Of a stretch of 64,000 bases of DNA, positions 17,218-25,062 are shown one piece after another. Every line of letters begins with the position of its first letter. Position 1 is the first letter of the stretch. Location of the stretch: NCBI RefSeq assembly GCF_036014015.1, contig NZ_CP107905.1:9052001-9116000 (forward strand), in the 5' to 3' direction. Source of the stretch: Streptomyces sp. NBC_00457. GTDB lineage: Bacteria; Actinomycetota; Actinomycetes; Streptomycetales; Streptomycetaceae. The translations under genes were made by a program, and so were the position numbers. Under the pieces are notes generated by a model, which saw only the letters and a list, made by a program, of their open reading frames with translations, searched no databases and was not told the DNA's origin.

Positions 17218-18105
17218 GTGACCACCGACATCGAGACCGACGTCTTCGAAGAGCACCGTCCCGTTCTCCTGGGAGTCGCCTACCGCATGCTCGGGCGGGT
17301 GGCCGACGCGGAGGACGTGGTCCAGGAAGCCTGGCTGCGCTGGTCCGGCGCGGACCGGAGCGAGGTGCGCGAACCGCGCGGCTACCTGGTGCGCATCACC
17401 ACCCGCCTCGCCATCGACCGGCTGCGCCAGGTCAAGGCGCGCGGTGAGACCTACGTCGGCCCGTGGCTGCCGGAGCCGTACGTCACCGACTTCGGCGACA
17501 CCGTCCCGGACGCCGCGGAGCGGGCCGTGCTCGCCGACTCCGTCTCCCTCGCCGTCCTCGTCGTCCTGGAGTCGCTGTCGCCGCTGGAGCGGGCGGTCTT
17601 CGTCCTGAGGGAGGCGTTCGGCTACCCGTACGCCGACATCGCCACGATGCTCGACCGCAGCGAGTCGGCGGTACGGCAACTCGGCGGGCGCGCCCGCAAG
17701 CATGTCGAGGAGCGGCGCCCGCGTTACGACGTCGACCCCGCCCAGCGTCGTGATCTCACCGAGCGTTTCCTCGCCGCCTCGATGGAGGGGGACATCGAAG
17801 GGCTCATGTCCCTGCTCGCCCCGGACGTCCGCCTCGTGGGCGACAGCGGCGGCAAGGCCAAGGCCCCGGTGCGCGTGCTGGAGACCGCCGACAAGGTGGG
17901 CCGCTTCATCGCCGGCGTGGCAGGCAAGGGCGGCGGCGTTCCGGACCTGTCCTTCCGGTTCCTGGAAGTCAACGGCGGTCCCGCGCTGCTCATGCTGTCC
18001 GGGGACAAGCCGGACAGCGTCCTCCAGTTGGAGGTACTGGACGGGCGCATCCAGTCCGTCTACATCATCCGCAACCCCGACAAGCTCCGGTCGCTCGCCG
18101 GATAG
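17218..18105 (+). CDS. ECF41-type (SigJ family) RNA polymerase sigma factor
   Basis: This 295-residue extracytoplasmic-function sigma factor has region 2 (RPVLLGVAYRMLGRVADAEDVVQEAWLRW), region 4 (LSPLERAVFVLREAFGYPYADIATMLDRS) and the ECF41 linker WLPEP near residue 83. The C-terminal SnoaL-like extension carries the group's DGGGK-type motif (DSGGK near 209) and NPDKL near 287. In ECF41 proteins this extension acts as a built-in anti-sigma-like control. The GTG at 17218 is chosen for the N-terminus; an ATG at 17209 is possible. No COE-type oxidoreductase partner lies next to it; the divergent hydrolase may be its target. Confidence 0.92.
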   Translation: MTTDIETDVFEEHRPVLLGVAYRMLGRVADAEDVVQEAWLRWSGADRSEVREPRGYLVRITTRLAIDRLRQVKARGETYVGPWLPEPYVTDFGDTVPDAAERAVLADSVSLAVLVVLESLSPLERAVFVLREAFGYPYADIATMLDRSESAVRQLGGRARKHVEERRPRYDVDPAQRRDLTERFLAASMEGDIEGLMSLLAPDVRLVGDSGGKAKAPVRVLETADKVGRFIAGVAGKGGGVPDLSFRFLEVNGGPALLMLSGDKPDSVLQLEVLDGRIQSVYIIRNPDKLRSLAG

Positions 18106-18114
18106 CCGCCCTGA

Positions 18115-18149
18115 TTGGTCTTGACCAAGGGTGGGGGCCGCCCTATGGT
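18115..18149 (+). promoter_or_regulatory. Sigma70-type promoter overlapped by a dre-like palindrome
   Basis: TTGACC (18121-18126), a 17-bp spacer and TATGGT (18144-18149) form a vegetative promoter for the GntR gene. The -35 is embedded in the palindrome TTGGTC-TT-GACCAA (18115-18128), which resembles the TGGTCTAGACCA site bound by DasR and related HutC-family GntR proteins. The layout suggests repression by promoter blocking. Confidence 0.6.
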
Positions 18150-18182
18150 CGCAGATAAGTGCAACAACCTTTAATAAACAAG

Positions 18183-18196
18183 GGCGTTAAAACGCC
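18183..18196. promoter_or_regulatory. Palindrome in the GntR gene leader
   Basis: GGCGTT-AA-AACGCC is a 14-bp palindrome (perfect 6-bp arms) between the promoter and the GTG start. It is a second candidate operator for autoregulation, or a leader hairpin. Confidence 0.4.
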
Positions 18197-18225
18197 GCCG
18201 GACCACGGCGATCGCGGAGGACAGG

Positions 18226-18987
18226 GTGGGGACCACGCAGCTGGAATCGGTGCCGGAACCGAAGTACTGGCATCTCAAGACCGTGCTCAGTGAGGCACTG
18301 GACTCCGAGTTCTCCGTGGGCGAGATCCTGCCCAACGAGCGCGACCTCGCCGCCCGCTTCGGCGTCGCCAGGGCCACGCTCCGCCAGGCTCTGGAACAGC
18401 TCGAACTCGAAGGCAGGCTGCAGCGCCGCCGCGGTGTCGGTACGACGGTCGCCCCGCCGCGCGTCGGCGTCGCCCTCGGCACCGAGCCGCACACCTGGCC
18501 GGGCGCCGCCGGCGACGCCTGGCAGCCCGTCGACTGCACGACCGCGGTGCCGCCCGCGGCGGTCGCGGCCGCCCTGGAGACGGGCGCGCAGGAGCCGGTG
18601 CACATCGTGCACCGCTCCCGCCGGACGCACGGCCAGCCCGTCGCCGCCGAGCTGCTCTACGTCCCGGAGTCGGCGGTGCCCGACCTCTCCGCCATAGACG
18701 CCCCGTCGGGACCGGCACGCGCGCGTGCCGTGCTGCGCGAGCTGCAGCGCCTGGAGCTGGAGGGCCAGGAGAGCGCCGTCGAGCTGGGCTCGGCCCGCGC
18801 GGATGACGCGAAGCAGCTGGACCGGCTGCCCGGAGCGCCGGTCCTCGTCGTCACCACCCGCTTCAACGCGGAGGGCCGCACCGCCGCGCTCTCCGTCGCC
18901 ACGTACCGCGCTGACACGTGTCGGCTGACCTTCGGGGACTCGGGCGGCGTGGAGATCCACCAGGATCCGGAACGTCGGGCCTCCTGA
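18226..18987 (+). CDS. GntR/HutC family transcriptional regulator
   Basis: This 253-residue protein has a GntR winged helix (ILPNERDLAARFGVARATLRQALEQLELEG, residues about 33-63) followed by a UTRA-type effector domain (about 95-245). HutC-subfamily members sense sugars or sugar phosphates; DasR is the best-known Streptomyces case, but this protein differs clearly from DasR in sequence. The GTG at 18226 has GGAGG about ten bases upstream. A dre-like palindrome overlaps its promoter. It converges with a ROK-family gene, with a strong hairpin between them. Confidence 0.88.
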   Translation: MGTTQLESVPEPKYWHLKTVLSEALDSEFSVGEILPNERDLAARFGVARATLRQALEQLELEGRLQRRRGVGTTVAPPRVGVALGTEPHTWPGAAGDAWQPVDCTTAVPPAAVAAALETGAQEPVHIVHRSRRTHGQPVAAELLYVPESAVPDLSAIDAPSGPARARAVLRELQRLELEGQESAVELGSARADDAKQLDRLPGAPVLVVTTRFNAEGRTAALSVATYRADTCRLTFGDSGGVEIHQDPERRAS

Positions 18988-19025
18988 GAGCCGCGCCGTA
19001 CGACATCGCGGTGCGACCCCGTGAG

Positions 19026-19052
19026 CGCGCCCCGGAGCTTCTCCGGGGCGCG
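19026..19052. terminator. Bidirectional terminator hairpin
   Basis: CGCGCCCCGGAG (19026-19037) and CTCCGGGGCGCG (19041-19052) form a perfect 12-bp stem with a 3-base loop between convergent genes. Confidence 0.85.
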
Positions 19053-19075
19053 ACGCGTTGTTGGCCCGGCGCGGG

Positions 19076-20233
19076 TCAGCGGCGGGCCGTCACCGTGCCC
19101 TCCACCGCGAAGAGCTGCTCCTCCACATGGTCGAGGGCGAGCCGCAGCGCGCCCGTGGTCACGGCCGCCTCGCCGAGGAGGGACAGTGTCACCTTCGGGG
19201 GCCGCAGACAGTAGCGCTCCAGCTCGCGCCGCAGCGGCTCCAGTACGCCGTCCAGTCCGGCCGCCCAGCCGCCGATGACGACCAGTTCGGGGTCGAGGGC
19301 GAGGACGAGTGCGGCCACGTCGTGGACGAGGCGCTGGATGAAGCGGTCGACGGCCGCACGAGCGCGTTGGTCGCCCTCGCGGGCCTGCGCGAACACCTCG
19401 GCCACCGCCTGCTCGTCCAGCGGATGCAGCGGCTCGTCCGTCGTCGACAGCAGGGTCTCCGGAGTCACCTCACGGCCGAGCAGATGCAGGGCGCCGATCT
19501 CGCCGGCCGCCCCGCCGTATCCGCGGTGCAGCCGTCCTCCGATCAGCGACCCCGCGCCCGGGCTGAGTCCGGCCAGTACGAACACGACGTCGTCCGACTC
19601 GGTGGCGGCGCCCTTCCAGTGCTCGGCGACCGCGGCGGCGTTGGCGTCGTTCTCGACCAGCACCGGGCACTTGAAGGAACGGCTCAGCCGCTCGCCCAGG
19701 TGCAGACCCGTCCACTCGGGCAGCGCGGTGCCCAGGCGTACGGTGCCGTCCGCCTCGACGATCCCGGGCGTGGCGACGCCGACGGCCCGCAGGGAGCTGC
19801 GAGCGACACCGGCCCGGCGCAGCAGGTCGGCCACCGCGGTGCGCAGTCGCTCCAGGCGCTCGTCCGCTGCGGCCGTCTCGTCGACGTCCTTGGCGATGGA
19901 GCCCAGCACCCGTCCGTCGAGGTCGGCCAGGAGCGCGGCGACCCTGTGCGGTCCGATCTCCAGGCCCAGCAGATGACCGGCCTCGGCCCGGAACCGGAAG
20001 CGCCGTGCCGGCCGCCCCTGGCGCCGGGCGACACTCTCGTCGGGGGCCTTCTCGACGACGAGTCCGGCCTCGATGAGCCCCTCGACGACGCCCTCGACCG
20101 TAGGCCGGGACAGTCCGGTCACCCGGGTGATCTCGGTCAGTGTGGCGCAGTCCGTGGCGCGCAGCGCATGCAGCACCACCGCGGAATTGATCCTTCGCAG
20201 CAGCGAGGGATCCCCGCCGGTCAGCTGCCCCAA
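19076..20233 (-). CDS. ROK family transcriptional regulator
   Basis: This 385-residue ROK (repressor/ORF/kinase) protein has an N-terminal helix-turn-helix (ATLTEITRVTGLSRPTVEGVVEGL, residues about 30-53) and a sugar-kinase-like domain with GVATPGIVEADGTVRL and VENDANAAAVAEHW. The usual ROK zinc/kinase segment is altered: the H-x-G-H of the kinase signature is replaced by GAAGEIGALHLLG, so it probably binds a sugar without phosphorylating it. The target genes are unknown. The start at 20233 gives the standard short N-terminus before the helix-turn-helix. Confidence 0.87.
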   Translation of the reverse strand: MGQLTGGDPSLLRRINSAVVLHALRATDCATLTEITRVTGLSRPTVEGVVEGLIEAGLVVEKAPDESVARRQGRPARRFRFRAEAGHLLGLEIGPHRVAALLADLDGRVLGSIAKDVDETAAADERLERLRTAVADLLRRAGVARSSLRAVGVATPGIVEADGTVRLGTALPEWTGLHLGERLSRSFKCPVLVENDANAAAVAEHWKGAATESDDVVFVLAGLSPGAGSLIGGRLHRGYGGAAGEIGALHLLGREVTPETLLSTTDEPLHPLDEQAVAEVFAQAREGDQRARAAVDRFIQRLVHDVAALVLALDPELVVIGGWAAGLDGVLEPLRRELERYCLRPPKVTLSLLGEAAVTTGALRLALDHVEEQLFAVEGTVTARR

Positions 20234-20353
20234 CGTCCGTCCTCCCAGCTCGTGCGCGTGTTGGCGGGATCGTACTCGGCGCGCCGGACCCCGGCGAGTG
20301 CATGAGCGCTCCGCTGGGTATGCGGTTCGTTCGCCGCGGGCCGGTGGGGGCTG

Positions 20354-20386
20354 GTCGCGCAGTTCCCCGCGCCCCTTGCGGGGCGC
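20354..20386 (+). repeat. Dispersed palindromic repeat, copy B
   Basis: GTCGCGCAGTTCCCC followed by GCGCCCC-TTGC-GGGGCGC (20369-20386) matches copies A and C. It sits in the 176-bp gap between the ROK gene start and the stop of the response regulator gene, where it could end the regulator transcript. Confidence 0.85.
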
Positions 20387-20409
20387 GGTCCCGCACCCGA
20401 TTTCCCCAA

Positions 20410-21072
20410 TCAGCCCGGCGCGACGAACCCCGACTCGTACGCCGCGATCACCGCCTGTGTGCGATCGCGGGCTCCCAACTTGGCCAGGACGGCGCTGACA
20501 TGCGACTTGACCGTCTCCGTGCCGACGACCAGCCGGGCGGCGATCTCCGCGTTCGACAGCCCTCTGGCCATCAGCCGCAGCACCTCGGCCTCCCGCTCGG
20601 TCAACTGGGCCCGCTCCATCACGGCGCGGGCCGCGCGGTTCCCGCCGCCGTCCGCGTACTCGGCGGCGAGCTGCCGCACCGAGGCCGGGAACAGCAGCGA
20701 CTCGCCCTCGGCGACCAGCCGCACCGCGTGCACGATCTCGGCGGGCCGGGCCCGCTTCAGCAGGAACCCGTCGGCACCGGCCCGAAGCGCCTCATACACG
20801 TACTCGTCGTTCTCGAAGGTCGTCACCACCAGGATCTTCGGCGGATCGTCCACCGTCCGCAGCACCGCGCGCGTGGCCTCGATGCCGTCAAGGAGCGGCA
20901 TCCGTACGTCCATGGCGACCACGTCCGGCCGCAACTGCCGCACCAGCGGGATCACCGCCGCCCCGTCGGCCGCCTCGCCGACCACCTCGATGTCGGGCTG
21001 CGCCTCCAGCACGGCCCGCAGACCCGCTCGGACAAGGGGCTCGTCGTCGACGAGGAGAACGGTGACCGGCAT
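20410..21072 (-). CDS. NarL/LuxR-type response regulator
   Basis: This 220-residue protein has a receiver domain with the acidic pocket DDE (residues 9-11), phosphoacceptor Asp55 in VVAMDVRMP, Thr in VVTTFE and Lys in FLLKRA. A LuxR-type helix-turn-helix ([44 protein letters not shown]) closes it. It is the partner of the histidine kinase encoded just upstream (14 bp gap), and the pair is divergent from an ABC transporter that is its likely target. Confidence 0.94.
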   Translation of the reverse strand: MPVTVLLVDDEPLVRAGLRAVLEAQPDIEVVGEAADGAAVIPLVRQLRPDVVAMDVRMPLLDGIEATRAVLRTVDDPPKILVVTTFENDEYVYEALRAGADGFLLKRARPAEIVHAVRLVAEGESLLFPASVRQLAAEYADGGGNRAARAVMERAQLTEREAEVLRLMARGLSNAEIAARLVVGTETVKSHVSAVLAKLGARDRTQAVIAAYESGFVAPG

Positions 21073-21086
21073 CCGGCCAGCGTAGA

Positions 21087-22256
21087 TCAGCGCAGGGGCA
21101 GCTCGACATGGACCTGCCAGTCACCGCGGTCCGGGCCGGTGCGTGCGTTCCCGCCGAGCAGCGCCGCGCGCTCGCGTATGCCGCGCAGACCGCTGCCCCG
21201 GCCCGGGCCGGGTATGTCGGCGGTCAGCGGATTGCGGACCTCCAGACCGAGCGTGCCGTCCGTGACGGCGATGCGGACCCGGACGGGCACGGCGCCCGCG
21301 TGCCGCAGCACATTGGTCAGCGACTCCTGGAGGATGCGATAGCCCTCACGCGAGACCGGGCCCGGCAGCGTGTCCACGGCACCGGTCAGTTCGGCGTCGA
21401 CCTTCGCCCCGGAGGCACGCGCCGACTCCAGCAGCCGGTCGGCGTCGGTGAGGGTCGGCCTGCTGCTCACCGGCCGCTCCGACTCGCGCAGCACGCCGAG
21501 GACACGCTCCAGGTCCTCCAGGGCGGCGCGGCCGGTCTCCTCGATGGCGTCGAGGGCGCGATCGGTGAAGGCCGGATCGCCCGCCGCACGCGCGGCACCC
21601 GCCTGCACGACGGCGACAGTCAGGGCATGGCCGATCGAGTCGTGCAACTCACGGGCGATACGGGTGCGTTCGAGCAGTTGGTCGGTGCGTTCCTCGAGGG
21701 CGGCGAGGCGTTCGGCGGGGGAGGGGCCGAGGAGGCGGAGGGCGATCGCGGTGATGAGACGGCCCGAGCCGACCACCGTCGCCGCCAGCGTGGCCAACGC
21801 CAGGGGCACCAGCAGGACGTGCCACCACTGATGGCCGTCGAGGAGAAACAGCACTCCCTCCTCGACTTCACCGCCGAACGCGCCCGACACCAAGTCCACC
21901 GAGGCGATGAGCAGTTGCACGGTGAACAACGAGGTCACACAGCCGATCAGCAGCCGCGCCTCCAGCCACACCACCAGGCGGCCCCGATCTCTCCACGAGG
22001 AGGACGGCGCGACGACGATGTCGGTGCCCGGGCTGTCGTGCCCGTGACCGGTCAGCAACAGCCTGGCCTGCAGCCCCTCGACGGTGCGCATCGCGGGCAC
22101 CAGACCGACGGGGGCGAGCGCGGCAGCCGCGACCACCCAGGTCCACCAGGCTTCCTCGATGAACAGCCACATGGACGGCCACACGATGGCGACGAACAGA
22201 TGCAGCAACCGTGTGTATGTCACCGCCCGGCCGAACGGGCGCAGCAAGCGGACCAT
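21087..22256 (-). CDS. DesK-like sensor histidine kinase
   Basis: This 389-residue membrane kinase has hydrophobic segments in its first 190 residues ([56 protein letters not shown]), then the HisKA_3 dimerisation helix with the phosphoacceptor His in [15 protein letters not shown] and an ATPase domain ([27 protein letters not shown]). The start is the ATG at 22256; the longer frame runs into the divergent promoter. With the downstream response regulator it forms a two-component system next to a two-gene ABC exporter, an arrangement often linked to antibiotic or envelope stress. Confidence 0.92.
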   Translation of the reverse strand: MVRLLRPFGRAVTYTRLLHLFVAIVWPSMWLFIEEAWWTWVVAAAALAPVGLVPAMRTVEGLQARLLLTGHGHDSPGTDIVVAPSSSWRDRGRLVVWLEARLLIGCVTSLFTVQLLIASVDLVSGAFGGEVEEGVLFLLDGHQWWHVLLVPLALATLAATVVGSGRLITAIALRLLGPSPAERLAALEERTDQLLERTRIARELHDSIGHALTVAVVQAGAARAAGDPAFTDRALDAIEETGRAALEDLERVLGVLRESERPVSSRPTLTDADRLLESARASGAKVDAELTGAVDTLPGPVSREGYRILQESLTNVLRHAGAVPVRVRIAVTDGTLGLEVRNPLTADIPGPGRGSGLRGIRERAALLGGNARTGPDRGDWQVHVELPLR

Positions 22257-22364
22257 TCCGTCATCGTGCCAGCCGCCACTGACAACGAGCCTCCCCCGCC
22301 CGGGGGAGACGATCTCCACGCGCGGGGGAGGCCCCGCACCCGCGCCACCGGCCAGGCTGCTGCC

Positions 22365-23285
22365 ATGACCAGCATCGAAGTCCAAGCCCTCACCAAGGAG
22401 TTCGGCACCCGGCAAGCCGTGGACCACCTAACCGTCCGCGTCCTCCCCGGCCGCGTCACCGGCTTCCTCGGCCCCAACGGCGCAGGAAAGTCCACCACGA
22501 TGCGCCTGGTACTCGGCCTCGACCGGCCGACCTCCGGGACGGCCACCGTCGGAGGCCGTGCCTACGCCACCTTCCGCGAACCCCTGCGCCACGTGGGCGC
22601 CCTGCTCGACGCGCAGGCCGCGCACGGCTCCCGTACCGGTCGTGACCATCTGCGCACCCTGGCGGCGAGCAACCGCATCCCGTCCCGCCGGGTCGACGAG
22701 ATGCTGGAGGAGACGGGGCTCGCCTCGGTGGCACGCCGCCGGGTGAAGACGTACTCCCTCGGTATGCGCCAGCGCCTGGGCATCGCCGCCGCCCTGCTCG
22801 GGGACCCCGAGGTCGTCATGCTCGACGAGCCCTCGAACGGTCTCGATCCCGAAGGCATCATCTGGATCCGCCGGTTGCTGCGCAGGCTCGCGGGGGAAGG
22901 GCGTACGGTCCTGGTCTCCAGCCATCTGATGAACGAGACCGCCTCCTTCGCCGACCATCTCGTCGTCCTCGGCCGGGGCCGCCTGCTGGCCGACACCCCG
23001 ATGCGGGAGTTCATCCACGCGCGCGTGCAGCCCAGCGTGCGGATCCGCACGACGGACGCCACCACGCTCAAGGACGTCCTCGCCCGGCACGGCCACGACG
23101 CCGTGGAGCACGAGGACGGGCACTGGACGGTGCCCCACGCGCGCGTGGACGACATCGGCCGCCTCACCTCGGCCTCGGGCGTACCGATCCTCGAACTGAG
23201 CACGGAGGAAGGCACGTTGGAGCAGGCCTATCTCGATCTCACCGCTTCGGAGACCGAGTTCACCGCACAGCCGCAGGAGGCCTGA
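22365..23285 (+). CDS. ABC transporter ATP-binding protein
   Basis: This 306-residue ABC ATPase of the bacitracin/antibiotic-exporter type has Walker A GPNGAGKST (about residues 36-44), signature YSLGMRQRLGIAAALLG, Walker B VVMLDEPSNGLDP and the switch histidine in LVSSHLM. A roughly 80-residue C-terminal domain follows. The ATG at 22365 begins the family N-terminus ahead of QALTKEFGTRQAVDHL. The permease gene follows one base after the stop, so the two are one unit. It is divergent from the two-component genes. Confidence 0.93.
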   Translation: MTSIEVQALTKEFGTRQAVDHLTVRVLPGRVTGFLGPNGAGKSTTMRLVLGLDRPTSGTATVGGRAYATFREPLRHVGALLDAQAAHGSRTGRDHLRTLAASNRIPSRRVDEMLEETGLASVARRRVKTYSLGMRQRLGIAAALLGDPEVVMLDEPSNGLDPEGIIWIRRLLRRLAGEGRTVLVSSHLMNETASFADHLVVLGRGRLLADTPMREFIHARVQPSVRIRTTDATTLKDVLARHGHDAVEHEDGHWTVPHARVDDIGRLTSASGVPILELSTEEGTLEQAYLDLTASETEFTAQPQEA

Positions 23286-23286
23286 G

Positions 23287-24012
23287 ATGTCGTTCGCACC
23301 CGTACTCCACTCCGAGTGGCTGAAGATCCGTACACTCCGCTCGCTCCTCGGGGCCCTCCTGGCTCTGTTCGCGGCGACCACGCTGTTCTCCGCGATCGCC
23401 GGTGTCTCCGACACGTCCGACCCGGAGTTCGACCCGCTGTTCATGGCGCTGTCCGGTACCGCACCCGGTCAGATCGCCGCCATCGCCTTCGGGGCCATGG
23501 CGGTGTCGTCGGAGTTCCACGGGGGTGGTCTCCGGCTGTCGCTCGCGGCGGTGCCGCAGCGCGGGCGGTGGTTCGCGGGGAAGCTGGCGGTGATCGCCGT
23601 ATCGACCCTGGTCGTGGGGCTGGTGACCGCGTTCACCGCCCTGCTGGCCGGGCGCGCGGGCCTGGGCGCGGCGGCGAGCGGGCTCACGGTGGGGGAGCAG
23701 GTGCGGGGCGTCGTGGGCGCCGGAATCTATCTCACGCTCATGGCGTTGCTCGCTGCCGGGCTCACGGCCCTGCTGCGCAGCGGGGTGGGCGCCCTGTCGC
23801 TGCTGATCCCGTTCGTCCTCGTCGTCTCCTATGTGATCGGCGACGCGGCCGGCGGGCTCACCGCCTACCTGCCCGACAGGGCTGGGCAGATCGTGCTGTA
23901 CGAGACCCACGACGGAACGCCGGGACCGTGGACGGGCCTCGCGGTCACGGCGCTGTGGACGGCCGCGGTGTTGACGGCGGGGGCGTGGAGCCTGCGACGC
24001 CGGGACGCCTGA
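23287..24012 (+). CDS. ABC transporter permease
   Basis: This 241-residue ABC-2-type permease has about six hydrophobic segments (LLGALLALFAATTLFSAIAG, IAAIAFGAMAVSSEF, LAVIAVSTLVVGLVTAFTALL, IYLTLMALLAAGLTALL, LSLLIPFVLVVSYVIG, TALWTAAVLTAGAW). The pattern SEFHGGGLRLSLAAVPQRGRWFAGKL between helices 2 and 3 is typical of this family (broken here only for description). It pairs with the upstream ATPase. The substrate is unknown. Confidence 0.88.
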   Translation: MSFAPVLHSEWLKIRTLRSLLGALLALFAATTLFSAIAGVSDTSDPEFDPLFMALSGTAPGQIAAIAFGAMAVSSEFHGGGLRLSLAAVPQRGRWFAGKLAVIAVSTLVVGLVTAFTALLAGRAGLGAAASGLTVGEQVRGVVGAGIYLTLMALLAAGLTALLRSGVGALSLLIPFVLVVSYVIGDAAGGLTAYLPDRAGQIVLYETHDGTPGPWTGLAVTALWTAAVLTAGAWSLRRRDA

Positions 24013-24069
24013 CCCACGAGCAGCCTGACGCCACGCCAATTGTCGGTGGCAGCCGGTTTACTGGATCAC

Positions 24070-24516
24070 ATGGACACTGCGAAGTACGTCGCCAGGGTCG
24101 TCTCGTTGCGCGCCGCGGGGCCGTCCGCCTCTGCGCCCGACGAGTCGGACCTGCTTCTGGCGGGCCCGGGGTACCGCATCGTGACATTAGAGGTCAGCCA
24201 GGACGTGCGGACGGGCGACGCCTCACTGCGCGTGGACGCCGTCAGCGACTTCCACGCGCTCAAGAACTCCATAGCGCTGGAGCTGAACGAGCTGTGGGGT
24301 GAACAACCTCCTTGGGGGATGCAAGGGCTGAGGCTGCGCATCGACCGCGGCGAGGACATACCCCAGCCGTGGTTCACGGCCGCCGTACTGACCGACGTAC
24401 TCGACGTGTGGCGGCTGGACGGCACGGGCGGCTGGATCGCCCTCGGCGTGGCCGACAGGGACACGACCGACGAGGTCAGCATCGTCGTCGTGGTCACGGA
24501 CAGAGACCCCGTGTGA
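24070..24516 (+). CDS. Hypothetical protein with a TTA codon
   Basis: I do not recognise this 148-residue protein. It is acidic and mixed alpha/beta with no signal peptide or membrane segment; conserved-looking tracts are MDTAKYVARVV, WGEQPPWGMQGLRLRIDRGED and VADRDTTDEVSIVVVVTDRD. It contains one TTA codon (24187-24189, residue 40), so translation should need the bldA tRNA. The ATG at 24070 is preferred because the ten codons before it are non-coding in character. It ends four bases before the stop of the convergent mug-like gene. Confidence 0.7.
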   Translation: MDTAKYVARVVSLRAAGPSASAPDESDLLLAGPGYRIVTLEVSQDVRTGDASLRVDAVSDFHALKNSIALELNELWGEQPPWGMQGLRLRIDRGEDIPQPWFTAAVLTDVLDVWRLDGTGGWIALGVADRDTTDEVSIVVVVTDRDPV

Positions 24517-24520
24517 CCCC

Positions 24521-25018
24521 TCACGCGCCCGCCGCCACCCGCAACCGCCCGAACTCCTCCGCCATCGTCGCCGCCGTCCAATGCGCGTTCAGCCCACTCG
24601 GATTCGGCAGTACCCACACCCGGGAATCGCCGATCGTCCGCTGCTGCGGCCCTACTTGGGCCTTGCGGTCGTCGAAGGCCGCCCGGTAAGCGGTGACGCC
24701 CACCACGGCCAGCCAGCGCGGCCGTACCTCAGCCACCTTCGTCGCCAGCAGTCGCCCGCCCGCGCGGTACTCCTCCGCGCTCAACTCGTCGGCCCGAGCC
24801 GTGGCCCGTGCGACGACGTTCGTGATGCCGAGGCCGTAGGACAGCAACTCGCCCTGCTCGGACGGTTTCATGAGGCGGGGCGTGAAGCCGGACAGGTGCA
24901 GCACGGGCCAGAAGCGGTTGCCGGGGCGGGCGAAGTGATGGCCCGTCGCCGCCGTCATCAGGCCGGGGTTGATGCCGCAGAACAGGACGCGGAGGCCGAC
25001 CGCGATCACGTCCGGCAC
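24521..25018 (-). CDS. mug: G/U mismatch-specific uracil-DNA glycosylase (Mug)
   Basis: This protein of at least 165 residues is a Mug/TDG-type glycosylase that removes uracil or ethenocytosine from mispairs. The motifs are GLRVLFCGINPGL (catalytic Asn), HHFARPGNRFWPVLHLSG and the intercalation loop LPNPSGLNAHW. The GTG at 25018 gives the E. coli Mug-like start. However, 16 further in-frame codons (LTRFTAEELEAARDRL) run back to a CTG at 25064-25066, which has GGGAG seven bases upstream and overlaps the purB stop as CTGA; a non-standard CTG start is possible. Confidence 0.9.
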   Translation of the reverse strand: MPDVIAVGLRVLFCGINPGLMTAATGHHFARPGNRFWPVLHLSGFTPRLMKPSEQGELLSYGLGITNVVARATARADELSAEEYRAGGRLLATKVAEVRPRWLAVVGVTAYRAAFDDRKAQVGPQQRTIGDSRVWVLPNPSGLNAHWTAATMAEEFGRLRVAAGA

Positions 25019-25062
25019 GAGACGGTCGCGGGCGGCCTCCAGCTCCTCGGCGGTGAAGCGCG

